From NCBI RefSeq assembly GCF_006149005.1, contig NZ_VBSL01000002.1, forward strand, positions 124,001 to 188,000: 64,000 nt of DNA, in the 5' to 3' direction. This stretch comes from Larkinella sp. C7 (GTDB lineage Bacteria; Bacteroidota; Bacteroidia; Cytophagales; Spirosomataceae). Of this stretch, positions 15,078 through 24,311 are shown in pieces. The position numbers and the translations under genes are program-made. Position 1 is the first letter of the stretch. Each line of letters begins with the position of its first letter. Below the pieces are notes generated by a model. The model was not told where the DNA came from. It did not search any database and saw only the letters and a list, made by a program, of their open reading frames with translations.

Positions 15078-17606
15078 TTATTCGGTTACCTGCTCGTGCT
15101 TCTTCACGGTGATGGTCAGGTTTTCACCGTTCTCTTCGTAGTCGGCCATGATCACATCGCCTTCCTTCAGATCGCCTTTCAGAATTTCTTCCGCGACGGG
15201 ATCTTCCAGGAATTTCTGGATTGCCCGGCTTAACGGACGCGCACCGTATTGGGGATCGTAACCTTTCTCCGACAGGAAGTCTTTCGCTTTTTCCGTCAGT
15301 TCGACTTTGTAGCCCAGGCTCGTTACCCGACCAAGCAGTTTGCCCAGCATCAGGTCGATGATCTTGTGAATGTCTTCGCGTTGCAGCGAGTTGAACACAA
15401 TCACATCGTCCAGACGGTTCAGGAATTCCGGCGAGAACGCTTTTCGCAGGGCATTCTGAATCGTGCTCTTCATGATCTCGTCCTGGTTTTCGGACTTGCC
15501 ACGGGTGGCAAAACCGATTCCGGAACCAAAATCTTTCAGGTCACGAACCCCGATGTTCGACGTCATGATGATGATGGTGTTCCGGAAATCGACCCGGCGA
15601 CCCAACCCATCCGTCAAAATACCATCGTCGAGCACCTGCAACAGAATGTTAAACACATCCGGGTGCGCTTTTTCGATTTCATCCAGCAGAACTACAGAGT
15701 ACGGTTTGCGACGAATTTTTTCCGTCAACTGACCGCCTTCTTCGTAACCCACATAGCCCGGAGGAGCGCCAACCAGCCGGCTTACGCTGAATTTCTCCAT
15801 GTATTCCGACATATCGATCCGCACCAGCGCATCGTCTTTGTCGAAGAGGTACGAAGCCAGTACTTTCGCCAGTTCCGTTTTACCAACCCCGGTTGGGCCG
15901 AGGAAGATGAACGAACCGATGGGTTTCTTCGGATCTTTCAACCCGACGCGCGTCCGCTGAATGGCTTTCACCAGTTTCTGCACCGCCTTATCCTGACCAA
16001 TCACGCGACCGGTCAATTGTTCAGCCATGTTCAGCAACTTGGCGCCTTCGTTGGTGGCTACGCGACTGGTTGGAATACCGGTCATCATGGCGACCACCTC
16101 GGCTACGTTTTCTTCCGAAACCGTATACCGTTTTTTCTTGGTTTCTTCTTCCCAGGCCAGTTTAGCGCGGTCCAGTTGATCGATCAGGCGTTTTTCCTTA
16201 TCGCGAAGCTGGGCAGCTTCTTCGTATTTCTGGCTTTTCACCACCTGGTTTTTCTCCTTCTTGATGTTCTCGATGCTGTCTTCCAGCCGCAGAATATCTT
16301 CGGGGACCGAGATGTTGGAGATGTGTACGCGGGCACCCACTTCGTCCAGAACGTCGATGGCTTTGTCGGGCAGAAACCGGTCAGAGATGTACCGCTCTGA
16401 CAGTTTTACGGCCGCTTCCACCGCTTCCTGGGTGTAGTTGACGTGGTGGTGATCTTCGTACTTATCCTTGATGTTGTTCAGGATCTCGATGGTTTCTTCA
16501 ACCGACGTGGCGTCGACCATCACGACCTGGAAACGACGGGCCAAAGCACCATCTTTCTCGATGTACTGGCGATATTCGTCCAGTGTGGTGGCACCAATAC
16601 ATTGAATGTCGCCCCGCGCCAAAGCCGGTTTGAACATGTTGGAGGCATCGAGCGAACCCGAAGCACCACCAGCACCAACAATGGTATGCAGCTCATCGAT
16701 GAAGAGAATGACTTCCGGCGATTTTTCCAGTTCGTTCATCACCGCTTTCATGCGTTCTTCAAACTGCCCGCGGTATTTGGTACCGGCGACTAACGAAGCC
16801 AGATCCAGGGTTACCACGCGTTTGCCAAACAGCACCCGCGATACTTTTTTCTGAACGATCCGCAGCGCCAGGCCTTCCGCGATAGCGGTTTTACCAACGC
16901 CGGGCTCACCAATCAAAATCGGGTTGTTCTTTTTCCGGCGGCTCAGAATCTGGGCGACGCGTTCAATTTCTTTTTCACGGCCAATAATCGGGTCAAGTTT
17001 GCCCAATTCGGCGAGTTTGGTTAGGTCACGTCCGAAGTTGTCCAAAACCGGCGTTCTCGACTTTTCAGACCCTTTCGGATCTTTTCCCGACCCGGAGCTG
17101 CTGCTACCGAACATGCCGCGGTCGTTGTCGTCGTCGTCCGTTTCGGGGCCCATGTGCGGACGTGTACCGGAGGATTGATATTCCAGCATTTCCTTTATTA
17201 CCTCGTAGTTGACATTAAATTTGTTCAAAATCTGGGTGGCCACATTGTCCTCATCACGAAGAATCGACAGGAGCAGATGCTCGGTGCCAATCAGCGGACT
17301 CTTGAAGATTTTTGCTTCCAGGTACGTGATCTTGAGTACTTTTTCAGACTGACGGGTGAGTGGTATATTGGCCAGATTTTTGACATTGTTGGTTGCGGTT
17401 CCTTTGGTTGCCTGCTCGATCGTCACGCGCAGTTCATCCAGAGAAATGCCCAATTTTTTCAATAACCCAACGGCTACCCCTTCGCCTTCCCGAATCATAC
17501 CCAGCAGCAGATGCTCTGTACCTATGTAGTCATGACCCAGACGCAGGGCTTCCTCTCTGCTGAGCGAGATAACTTCTTTAACTCGGTTCGAAAATTTAGC
17601 TTCCAT
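15078..17606 (-). CDS. clpC: ATP-dependent Clp protease ATP-binding subunit ClpC
   Basis: 842 residues, normal ClpC length. Order: two Clp N repeats (1-145; [14 protein letters not shown] and [14 protein letters not shown]), first AAA+ domain with Walker [14 protein letters not shown] and Walker [12 protein letters not shown], a coiled M region with UVR-like segment ([20 protein letters not shown]), and second AAA+ domain with Walker [12 protein letters not shown] and Walker [13 protein letters not shown], then the ClpB-type C-terminal domain. The UVR-like middle distinguishes ClpC from ClpB and ClpA. It unfolds substrates for ClpP and may need an adaptor such as McsB. Not in an operon here; a strong terminator follows. 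Confidence 0.96.
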   Translation of the reverse strand: MEAKFSNRVKEVISLSREEALRLGHDYIGTEHLLLGMIREGEGVAVGLLKKLGISLDELRVTIEQATKGTATNNVKNLANIPLTRQSEKVLKITYLEAKIFKSPLIGTEHLLLSILRDEDNVATQILNKFNVNYEVIKEMLEYQSSGTRPHMGPETDDDDNDRGMFGSSSSGSGKDPKGSEKSRTPVLDNFGRDLTKLAELGKLDPIIGREKEIERVAQILSRRKKNNPILIGEPGVGKTAIAEGLALRIVQKKVSRVLFGKRVVTLDLASLVAGTKYRGQFEERMKAVMNELEKSPEVILFIDELHTIVGAGGASGSLDASNMFKPALARGDIQCIGATTLDEYRQYIEKDGALARRFQVVMVDATSVEETIEILNNIKDKYEDHHHVNYTQEAVEAAVKLSERYISDRFLPDKAIDVLDEVGARVHISNISVPEDILRLEDSIENIKKEKNQVVKSQKYEEAAQLRDKEKRLIDQLDRAKLAWEEETKKKRYTVSEENVAEVVAMMTGIPTSRVATNEGAKLLNMAEQLTGRVIGQDKAVQKLVKAIQRTRVGLKDPKKPIGSFIFLGPTGVGKTELAKVLASYLFDKDDALVRIDMSEYMEKFSVSRLVGAPPGYVGYEEGGQLTEKIRRKPYSVVLLDEIEKAHPDVFNILLQVLDDGILTDGLGRRVDFRNTIIIMTSNIGVRDLKDFGSGIGFATRGKSENQDEIMKSTIQNALRKAFSPEFLNRLDDVIVFNSLQREDIHKIIDLMLGKLLGRVTSLGYKVELTEKAKDFLSEKGYDPQYGARPLSRAIQKFLEDPVAEEILKGDLKEGDVIMADYEENGENLTITVKKHEQVTE

Positions 17607-17671
17607 TCGCTTAGGGTTGTATCGTACTTAGTTGCGTCTTTTCGTAGTAACGAAAAATTTTTCGGTATTGT

Positions 17672-18325
17672 TCACGGGTTGAGAGACTGCTTTAAGACGT
17701 CGGTGGCGGCGGTTCCCTGGCAGAAAATCAAATCCAGAATGCTAAGGTCAGGTACAAATACATTGCCAAAGTTCTGCTGATACGAAACCGGGCGGTAAAA
17801 ACTGCCATTTTGTTCATCGTTCCGATCAGCAATTTGGCCATGGGCGTCCAGAATTTCGCTACCTACCTGTTTTTCAAAGGCTTTTGTCATCGACAGCTTC
17901 TTTTGCCAGCGCAGCCATTTCAGACACAATGTCAGCAGTTCGAGATTCAGGTCAAACAGAAAGACCCATTTTCTGCGAAATACTGCTTCAAGTTCATCAG
18001 CATAATACTCAAAAAAAGGAGCTTTGCTGTAAGCCGTTACCAAACATCGCCAGTGACGATCGGTCCAGGCCTGACGGTCATCGATCCGCACGTCACGAAT
18101 CGATTGCTTATGCGTACCATTGCGTACCGGAACCGTCAGTCGGTCGATGCCATTTGCCGTCAGGACATAACACCGATTTCTGTAACTTTGCTTTCCATAA
18201 TGTTCGGCTGCTTCCAGCCAAACGGTATCGAAGGGTAAGAGGGCGGTAAAATAAGTCAGGCTGGGCAGATAGTGTAATTCAATCCGAATTCCCTGACTTA
18301 CTTGACCAACGTGGTACTTTTCCAA
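17672..18325 (-). CDS. WbqC-like family protein
   Basis: About 217 residues if translation starts at the TTG at 18325. The frame is open to a TTG at 18391, and no ATG precedes the conserved region, so the start is uncertain. The family core is clear: IELHYLPSLTYFTALL, then WLEAAEHYGKQSYRNRCYVLTANG, LTVPV, and IDDRQAWTDRHWRCLVTAYSKAPFF. WbqC-like proteins are found near polysaccharide biosynthesis genes in some bacteria and their activity is not established. It is divergent from the LpxL-type acyltransferase, 115 bases away. Confidence 0.8.
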   Translation of the reverse strand: MEKYHVGQVSQGIRIELHYLPSLTYFTALLPFDTVWLEAAEHYGKQSYRNRCYVLTANGIDRLTVPVRNGTHKQSIRDVRIDDRQAWTDRHWRCLVTAYSKAPFFEYYADELEAVFRRKWVFLFDLNLELLTLCLKWLRWQKKLSMTKAFEKQVGSEILDAHGQIADRNDEQNGSFYRPVSYQQNFGNVFVPDLSILDLIFCQGTAATDVLKQSLNP

Positions 18326-18440
18326 TATACTCGACGCGTTGATAGCACCAAATAAATGAATTTCGTATTGAACAAGCAAACGGTTTCGCAAAATTTTAAT
18401 TTGGAGGTAAGGTTTTGCGAATCGGATTATCCATTTTCGA

Positions 18441-19316
18441 ATGTCACTCTCTTTTTTTCGTTTCCTTTCCCGAGTCCCGATTGCCGCCCTGTATGTGGTT
18501 TCCGACGTTTTGTACTATTTGCTGGCGTACGTTATCCGCTATCGTAAAACAGTGATCGACACGAATCTAAAACGCTCATTTCCCGAAAAATCGGATACAG
18601 AACGCCGACAGATCGCTAAAAAATTTTACCGCAACTTTGCGGATGTGTTGGTGGAGACGTTCAAATTGCCGGGCCTGTCAGCCAACGAGCTACAAAAAAG
18701 GGTGCTGTTCACCAACAAGGAGCTGGTGCAGGACAAACTGGCACAGGGACAGGCGGTTTTGATTATGGCTTCGCACCAATGCAATTGGGAATGGGCGCCA
18801 TCCGCATCCGTTGTGAATGGCATGCCCGCCGACGCCGTTTACAAAAAGCTGGCCAATCCGGCTTCAGAGCGGTTGGTTCATTTTATTCGTTCAAGCTTCG
18901 GAGCCAAACCGGTGCCCATGAAAGCCCTGCTCCGCCAGATGGTGAGTCGGCGGAAAGAACCAAGGCTGATTGCCCTCGTCGCCGATCAGATTCCCGACCA
19001 GCCCGAATACGGCTACTGGACGTCCTTCATGAATCAGGAAACGCCGTTTTATCCCGGCACGGAGCGACTGGCCCGGAGTTTTGGCTTGCCGGTTTTCTAC
19101 ATTGAAATGCAACGCGTCCGGCGGGGTTACTACACCATGACGTTCTATCCCATCGCAGAACCGCCGTATCTGGCCTTACCGGAAGGAGAAATCCTGAACC
19201 AATACCGCGACCTCCTGGAAAAAACCCTCCGAAAAGCCCCCTCCGACTGGCTCTGGTCACACAAACGCTGGAAACACCAACGCGACAAGTACATGAAGAC
19301 GCAAGTGAAATGGTAA
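18441..19316 (+). CDS. Lipid A biosynthesis (LpxL/HtrB-type) acyltransferase
   Basis: 291 residues. An N-terminal membrane segment (about 12-33) precedes the catalytic HX4E motif (H112-QCNW-E117), then FIRSSFGAKPVPM and VADQIPD, where Asp/Gln contact substrate, and FYPGTERLARSFGLPVFYIEM. This is the LpxL/LpxM/HtrB lysophospholipid acyltransferase family, which adds secondary acyl chains to lipid A at the inner membrane. The C-terminus ends with the family pattern WLWSHKRWKHQRD. Its exact acyl chain and acceptor position cannot be told from sequence. The 46-bp inverted repeat at 19323 begins 6 bases after the stop. Confidence 0.92.
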   Translation: MSLSFFRFLSRVPIAALYVVSDVLYYLLAYVIRYRKTVIDTNLKRSFPEKSDTERRQIAKKFYRNFADVLVETFKLPGLSANELQKRVLFTNKELVQDKLAQGQAVLIMASHQCNWEWAPSASVVNGMPADAVYKKLANPASERLVHFIRSSFGAKPVPMKALLRQMVSRRKEPRLIALVADQIPDQPEYGYWTSFMNQETPFYPGTERLARSFGLPVFYIEMQRVRRGYYTMTFYPIAEPPYLALPEGEILNQYRDLLEKTLRKAPSDWLWSHKRWKHQRDKYMKTQVKW

Positions 19317-19322
19317 CTATAG

Positions 19323-19451
19323 AAGCCTGAAAGGCTTACATCCACTACCACCGGGCATCGCCCGGGGCATCCCCAACCCAACGATCATCATGGAGGGCAG
19401 GGAAAGCCCCGGGCGATGCCCGGGGGTAGTGGATGCAAGCCTTTCAGGCTT
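19323..19451. repeat. REP-like long inverted repeat
   Basis: Arms 19323-19368 and 19406-19451 are 46 bases with two mismatches, around a 37-base spacer. Each arm contains a small internal palindrome AGCCTGAAAGGCT and a GC-rich CGGGCATCGCCCG palindrome, so each can also fold on its own. It lies between two convergent genes (stops at 19316 and 19467) and may terminate both. A related fragment with the AGCCTTTCAGGCT core lies at 49350-49363, suggesting a dispersed family. Confidence 0.75.
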
Positions 19452-19466
19452 TATTGTAAATAGTAT

Positions 19467-20543
19467 TTATTGATATTGGATGTAGAGCGGTTTAGGCTCC
19501 AGGGCCAGTACCTCCGCAGGTTCCATGACGTGCGGGGTTTTGTGATTCGAGCGATGATCGACCTTTTTCTTGTCGTTGTAGTAAAACAATTTGAAACCGG
19601 TGTACTGCACGGGTTCTTTCACAATATAATCGCGGTATGAATCGATTTTCAGGGAAGGCGGGCCCCAGCCATCCATGTCGATCACAATCGCAACCCGCGG
19701 ATCGAGCTTGATGTTCTTGTAGTTGGTAACCATGCGTTGCGTAAACCGGTGAACCACCAGCACCTTCGGCGGAATATTATTTTCTTTCACCACCCGGCTT
19801 AGAAACTGTACTGCATCATTGATATCAGCCGCATCGTAGGTCCCGATTTTGGTTCCCGGACGGGCGCCTGTTTTCATCGAAAACTCAGGGTCGATGCCGA
19901 GGTGAACATAGGGAAGTTTCAGGTACTTTTCGAGAAAAGCCAACTCGCCTTTCAAATCCGCCAGACCAACCTGGATGTCCAGAAACACAATTGCACCGTG
20001 CTGGGCACCCCAGCTAATAACTTTACGAATCGTTTTGTCACTCATCCGCAAGCGGTATTTCCCGTCCTTCTGGGGGGTGCCCTGGGCCGAGATCGCTACC
20101 AGATGCAGTGCCTTCTGAATGGGTTTCGACGGGTCGGCTTTTTGCCACCGTTCCGCTTCCCGATCCAGTTTTTGCAACATTTCTTTCCGTGGAAACTCGC
20201 CCAAAATACCCATTTTCTTGGAATGTGGGTTGCCGTAAAAGGCCAGAATCCGGTGTTTCGGCAGCAGTGTGTCCGGTAAAGTACCGGCAAATTGCAGGGT
20301 ATCGGCTTTTAGCGGGTCTTTTTCTGTCGTATCCACCGCTACAGCCGCGGCTGGGGTTGCGGCCGGAACCGAATCCGTTACCGGAGCCGGGGTTTGGACC
20401 GCCGTACTGTCGGATTTTTTCGTTTCGTCTCCGCTTCCGTTGCTGCCCGAGCAGCCTGTTAATGCGTTGAATTGAATAAGAATTGAAGTTATTGCAACCA
20501 ATTTCCATGCCGTTCGGCACGACTTACACCCTCCGTTTACCAC
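19467..20543 (-). CDS. Lipoprotein of unknown function, TIM-barrel-like
   Basis: 358 residues if started at the GTG at 20543; a later TTG giving a shorter signal is possible. A lipobox is seen at LTGC (Cys31), then a low-complexity A/P/T/V-rich linker to about residue 75. The globular part has repeated strand-helix segments (VHLGIDPEFSMK; PPKVLVVHRFTQRMV; VAIVIDMDGWGPP; LALEPKPLYIQYQ). I recall similar proteins of unknown function in Actinobacteria (HLGIDPEW and VLHQFT patterns); this is memory, not a search. The Asp/Glu on barrel strands hint at a hydrolase. A TAnnTTTG box lies at 20641-20648. Confidence 0.7.
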   Translation of the reverse strand: MVNGGCKSCRTAWKLVAITSILIQFNALTGCSGSNGSGDETKKSDSTAVQTPAPVTDSVPAATPAAAVAVDTTEKDPLKADTLQFAGTLPDTLLPKHRILAFYGNPHSKKMGILGEFPRKEMLQKLDREAERWQKADPSKPIQKALHLVAISAQGTPQKDGKYRLRMSDKTIRKVISWGAQHGAIVFLDIQVGLADLKGELAFLEKYLKLPYVHLGIDPEFSMKTGARPGTKIGTYDAADINDAVQFLSRVVKENNIPPKVLVVHRFTQRMVTNYKNIKLDPRVAIVIDMDGWGPPSLKIDSYRDYIVKEPVQYTGFKLFYYNDKKKVDHRSNHKTPHVMEPAEVLALEPKPLYIQYQ

Positions 20544-20640
20544 TGTGCTTTGATGAATAAATGTGAACTATTACGTACCTGCGAACTTCAATCCGAAGGC
20601 CCTTTAAAATTAAATACAGATTAAAAATCCATAGATGCAC

Positions 20641-20648
20641 CAAAAATA
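20641..20648 (-). promoter_or_regulatory. Predicted -7 box for the lipoprotein gene
   Basis: The minus strand reads TATTTTTG (TAnnTTTG), about 98 bases before the GTG start. The 186-base gap between the lipoprotein gene and the YciO-type gene is otherwise AT-rich with no open frame. Confidence 0.45.
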
Positions 20649-20729
20649 GAAACTCTGTTGTAAATCGGAAGGGTAAATCTGAAAATAATGAGTAACAGGT
20701 GCTTTTTTCCCCCCAATCTAAAAAAATAG

Positions 20730-21350
20730 TTATTCCTCGACTTCTCCCAGCCCCCGGCGGACAATTTCAAAGTCATCGGTAGTGGCATCGATAATGGTCG
20801 AGGGAATGTTTCCGCCCATCCCCCCGTCGATCACCAGGTCGACCAGGTGTTGAAACCGCTCAAAAATGATTTCCGGATCGGTGATGTACTGCACAATGTC
20901 ATCATCGTCTTTGATGGTCGTCGTAATGATGGGATTGCCCAGTTCCTTCACGATGGCCCGTGGAATGCTGTGGTCCGGAATCCGGATGCCGACGGTTCGC
21001 TTGTTGGTGTGCAGGATTTTCGGCACCCGGTGGCTCACATCCAGAATAAAAGTGTAGGGGCCGGGCAACAGCCGTTTCATCATTTTGAAGGCCAGGTTGC
21101 TGACTTTGGCATAATCGGCAATATGACTTAAATCGTGACAGATAAACGAAAAGTCATTTTTCTGCGGTTTGATGCCTTTCATCCGGGCAATGCGCTCGAT
21201 GGCCCGGGTATTGTGAATGTCACAACCCAGCCCATAAATCGTATCGGTTGGGTAGATGATAACGCCCCCGTCACGCAGAATATCAACAACATGGCGAATC
21301 TTTCGCTCTTCAGGGGTATCGGGATGTATCCGTAAAAACTCGGCTGACAT
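20730..21350 (-). CDS. YciO/Sua5/YrdC family protein (threonylcarbamoyl-AMP synthase-like)
   Basis: 206 residues. The core is [18 protein letters not shown] (residues about 28-45), then [34 protein letters not shown] and a C-terminal S-T-I-I-D-A-T segment ([20 protein letters not shown]). These match the Sua5/YrdC/YciO superfamily, which makes threonylcarbamoyl-AMP for the tRNA t6A modification or binds nucleic acid. The sequence looks closer to YciO than to Sua5, since it lacks the long C-terminal Sua5 domain. YciO proteins have weaker or uncertain activity, so the t6A role is only probable. Confidence 0.87.
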   Translation of the reverse strand: MSAEFLRIHPDTPEERKIRHVVDILRDGGVIIYPTDTIYGLGCDIHNTRAIERIARMKGIKPQKNDFSFICHDLSHIADYAKVSNLAFKMMKRLLPGPYTFILDVSHRVPKILHTNKRTVGIRIPDHSIPRAIVKELGNPIITTTIKDDDDIVQYITDPEIIFERFQHLVDLVIDGGMGGNIPSTIIDATTDDFEIVRRGLGEVEE

Positions 21351-21410
21351 AGGTTCAATGGCTTATGGGCTAAACTAACCTGGCGCATTTTGGTTGCAAA
21401 TAACAAGGTC

Positions 21411-21495
21411 AGAAGACAAAAGAGAAGAGACAAGAGCATAAAGATCGAAGACGTACCCTCCTCTTCTCTTTATTCTCTCGTCTCTCGTCCGTTAT
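21411..21495. repeat. Intergenic hairpin with heptamer-built arms (site c)
   Basis: Left arm 21411-21452 is six 7-base purine units (for example AGAAGAC and AAGAGAC). The right arm from 21461 is four pyrimidine-rich units (CTCTTCT, CTTTATT and CTCTCGT twice) plus a degenerate one. The arms are complementary with mismatches. It lies between the GT2 gene and the YciO-type gene, both on the minus strand. Confidence 0.7.
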
Positions 21496-21505
21496 TTCAT
21501 GCTTG

Positions 21506-22552
21506 TCAAACCAATAACCGAACATCACCTTTAGCGATCTGCCGTTTTTGCTGCCACTCTGCATACCGCCGGTAAAGTGCATTGACCGGAATGTGCCATT
21601 TACAAAGACGCAAGATCAGGGCTGTTTGGAAGTCAGGCTTTTCAATGAATTCCAGCAGTTCTTTAAACCGGAATGCCAGTTCAAACTGTTCGGCGTAAAA
21701 GCATTGCCGGATAAACCAGCGAATTCGCTTGGCCAACGCCTGGTATTCTTCCGTTGTCTGGCATTGATCGAAGGCCTTGTAACACACTTTCAGCGTAGAA
21801 CTCAGCAGGGAATTCTGCCGGTCGGTAAACAAAGTCGACAGGGAATGACGAACCATTCGTTTGCTCGTCAACACTTCGTCCTGGTAGTAATAGCGATAAT
21901 TCCGGGCGGTGCGCACCCAGAAATCGAAGTCCTCATAACTCAGCGATTCGTCGTACCCCCCCAGGCTTTCCAGTACATCTTTCCGCATCATCATGGTGGG
22001 CGTCGAGACGAAATAGGAAGCGAGTATTTCCTTGAAGACCCAGCCCGAGGGCACTGGAATGGTAGACAGGCCGCTGGCATCGATGGGATAGTGATAGCCC
22101 GTCACTTGACCGTCTTCATCAATGTAGGCGGCATTGCTAAAGATCACCGCGTAATCCCCCGCCAGCCGCTCGAAACCGGCCACCTGCCGGGCAATGCGCT
22201 CGCGGTGCATCACATCATCGGCCGATAGATCAATAATATACTTTCCTTTGGCCAGTTTCAGGCCCTGGTTAAACGCCCGACAAATGCCCAGGTTCTCGGT
22301 ATTGCGAATCAACTGAATTTGGGGATATTTTTGCCGGAGGTCTTCAATCCGATCGACCGACTGATCGCGGCTGTGGTTATCGATCACAATCAGTTCAACC
22401 ATGGGGTACGTCTGGTCCAATACGGACCGAAGTGACTCGCTAATAAACCGTTCGTGGTTGTAACTGGTACAGATTACCGATACCAGCGGCCTGAGCGACG
22501 ACAGGTAATCCGCCAGAAGGCCCTGGGATTCCACGGCAAGAGTTTCAGCCAT
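21506..22552 (-). CDS. Family 2 glycosyltransferase
   Basis: 348 residues from the ATG at 22552; an alternative ATG 11 codons upstream is possible. The GT-A fold starts at about residue 24 with LVSVICTSYNHERFI, followed by VLDQTYPMVELIVIDNHSRD and, at about 110, DLSADDVMH, which holds the metal-binding acidic residues. A middle segment (MMRKDVLESLGGYDESLSYEDFDFWVR) is typical of GT2 enzymes. It has no membrane helices, so it is probably a cytoplasmic, membrane-associated enzyme of polysaccharide or glycan assembly. Donor and acceptor are unknown and no other glycan genes are adjacent. The 226-base gap upstream has no open frame. Confidence 0.88.
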   Translation of the reverse strand: MAETLAVESQGLLADYLSSLRPLVSVICTSYNHERFISESLRSVLDQTYPMVELIVIDNHSRDQSVDRIEDLRQKYPQIQLIRNTENLGICRAFNQGLKLAKGKYIIDLSADDVMHRERIARQVAGFERLAGDYAVIFSNAAYIDEDGQVTGYHYPIDASGLSTIPVPSGWVFKEILASYFVSTPTMMMRKDVLESLGGYDESLSYEDFDFWVRTARNYRYYYQDEVLTSKRMVRHSLSTLFTDRQNSLLSSTLKVCYKAFDQCQTTEEYQALAKRIRWFIRQCFYAEQFELAFRFKELLEFIEKPDFQTALILRLCKWHIPVNALYRRYAEWQQKRQIAKGDVRLLV

Positions 22553-22811
22553 AATGATGATGAAGGATAGGTAATTACCGGACAAAGAGACTGTAACTCT
22601 TTCTGCGACAATAGTATGGATTATTCAAACCATAAATGCAACATTTTTTAGCAAACGGTGAGCGGGAAGAATGCAAATGAGGAAAACCGCATACTAAGTA
22701 TTCGGTGGGACTGGCACGGTTTTTATACTGATTGTCAGCAAGAAACAGTCAGAGTGCTTGCCGAGAGCTTGACTTCTGATTATTTTGGGTTAGGGTTATT
22801 GTAAATGCTCT

Positions 22812-23765
22812 CTAAGCGGTTTGGGGAGCATTTATTGTTTTCTCCCCTACCTGCGGGTTTTTGTCGCCCTCCAGTTGATACAGAGCCACATTCAGATCAA
22901 AGCCGATAATCAGCAGCAGGCAGACCAGGTTGATCCAGATCATCAGCACGATGAGGGTCCCGATGGAACCATAAAGTTTGTTGTAGGAGCCGAAATTGGA
23001 GACGTAAAACGAAAAACCATAGGTAGTCAGCACCACCAGCACGGAGGCAATGATACAACCGGGATTGACGAATTTCCACTTCATGTCGATGTCGGGCGCA
23101 AACTTGTAGATCATCGAAATAGCGGCAACAAAAACCGCGAAAACCACCAGATACCGGGCGATGTTCAGGAGCGTGGTTACCACCACATTATCCAGAATCC
23201 TGATATGCATCAGATAGTCCGTTAATACGCCCCCGATTACCAGCCCGGCAATGGCCAGAAACAGGGCCAGGGCCAGCATGATGGTTAACCCCAGAGCAAT
23301 CAGCCGGGTTTTGAAAAAACCGCGCCGTTCACCGGTTTTGTGCGACGAGTTAAAGGCCATCATCAGCGACAGAATCCCGTTGGTGGCCGCATAGAGGGCG
23401 AGCAGAAAGCCAAACGACAGCACATTGCTGCGCGGTCGGCTAATGATGTCGTAAATCGTCGTTTTAACGGTTTCGTAGGTCGAAGCTGGCAATACCTGCG
23501 AGAAAAAGTCCATTACCTGTCCTTCCAGATTCGGGATCGGTATCATCGGAATCAGCGTAAACAGAAAAATAATAGCCGGAAAAACCGCCAGAATCAGGCT
23601 AAAAGCTACCGACGCAGCCCGCTCGCTGGTGTCATTGTCGGTCACTTTCGGAATAAAGGACTTGAGGAAATCGAACCAATTCTGCCGCGAATCAAAGGCC
23701 TGGTGTTTTTGCAGGTAGATGATAACCCGTTGAACCGAGTTATACCGCATCAATTTTTCCAACAT
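22812..23765 (-). CDS. YihY/BrkB family inner-membrane protein
   Basis: 317 residues with six likely membrane helices (about 45-70, 110-130, 150-175, 190-210, 225-250, 260-285). Family motifs are AASVAFSLILAVFPAIIFL, FALYAATNGILSLMMAFN and the end segment YGSIGTLIVLMIWINLVCLLLIIG, all characteristic of YihY (formerly misnamed RNase BN). Its function is unsettled. It starts 26 bases after the thioesterase stop and is probably in an operon with it and mltG. Confidence 0.93.
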   Translation of the reverse strand: MLEKLMRYNSVQRVIIYLQKHQAFDSRQNWFDFLKSFIPKVTDNDTSERAASVAFSLILAVFPAIIFLFTLIPMIPIPNLEGQVMDFFSQVLPASTYETVKTTIYDIISRPRSNVLSFGFLLALYAATNGILSLMMAFNSSHKTGERRGFFKTRLIALGLTIMLALALFLAIAGLVIGGVLTDYLMHIRILDNVVVTTLLNIARYLVVFAVFVAAISMIYKFAPDIDMKWKFVNPGCIIASVLVVLTTYGFSFYVSNFGSYNKLYGSIGTLIVLMIWINLVCLLLIIGFDLNVALYQLEGDKNPQVGEKTINAPQTA

Positions 23766-23791
23766 GATGAAGATTCGTTACTGGACGAAAA

Positions 23792-24211
23792 TTAAACCGT
23801 CGTTTCAAAAAAAGGTTTGAGTTTTTCGTTGAGTTCAGCCGGCGATTTGGTCAGCCGGCCCGTGACCGTCATCATAAAAACCAGCGTGGTTTCGCCCGTG
23901 TTCAGGTGCTCGCCGTTCTGGTTGTAAATATCATAATGAAAAACAATCCGCACGTTCGGTAGCTCCCGAATCGAGACGCGAATCGTCAGCAGATCGTCGT
24001 ACCGCGCCGGGCGCAAATACCGCGACCGGTTTTCATATACGGGCATCATCACGCCCGACGCTTCCATTTCCTTGTAATGAAACCCCAGACTCCGCAAGGC
24101 CTCCACCCGACCGATTTCGTAGTACCGGGCGTAATTACCGTAATATACATACCCCATCTGGTCGGTGTCAGCATACCGCACTCGAATGGGTGGAACGTCG
24201 TAGGTGAACAT
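23792..24211 (-). CDS. Acyl-CoA thioesterase, YbgC/4HBT hot-dog family
   Basis: 139 residues, the usual size. The sequence VRYADTDQMGYVYYGNYARYYEIGR carries the catalytic Asp (D in TDQMG) of the 4-hydroxybenzoyl-CoA thioesterase group, followed by YRSRYLRPARYDDLLTIRV. Such hot-dog proteins hydrolyse short or medium acyl-CoA and, in the Tol-Pal context of other bacteria, act in envelope maintenance. No tol genes are adjacent. Heptamer hairpin d fills the gap to the upstream mltG. Confidence 0.9.
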   Translation of the reverse strand: MFTYDVPPIRVRYADTDQMGYVYYGNYARYYEIGRVEALRSLGFHYKEMEASGVMMPVYENRSRYLRPARYDDLLTIRVSIRELPNVRIVFHYDIYNQNGEHLNTGETTLVFMMTVTGRLTKSPAELNEKLKPFFETTV

Positions 24212-24214
24212 TTA

Positions 24215-24307
24215 ATGAATGATGGATTATGAATGATGAGTGATGAATACGGGCAATACCGTTTACAAAGACAGGTGCTTCATCATTCATAACTCATCAT
24301 TCATCAT
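24215..24307. repeat. Intergenic hairpin with heptamer-built arms (site d)
   Basis: Left arm 24215-24249 is exactly five 7-base units (ATGAATG appears twice, with ATGGATT, ATGAGTG and ATGAATA). Right arm 24279-24306 has four units (TTCATCA, TTCATAA, CTCATCA, TTCATCA). It fills the whole gap between the mltG stop (24312) and the thioesterase start (24211). Confidence 0.75.
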
Positions 24308-24311
24308 TAGT

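Noticed and set aside
22712-22727. TGGCACGGTTTTTATA, resembling a sigma-54 promoter
   Set aside because: The -12 element does not match, and the downstream plus-strand region is antisense to the YihY gene.
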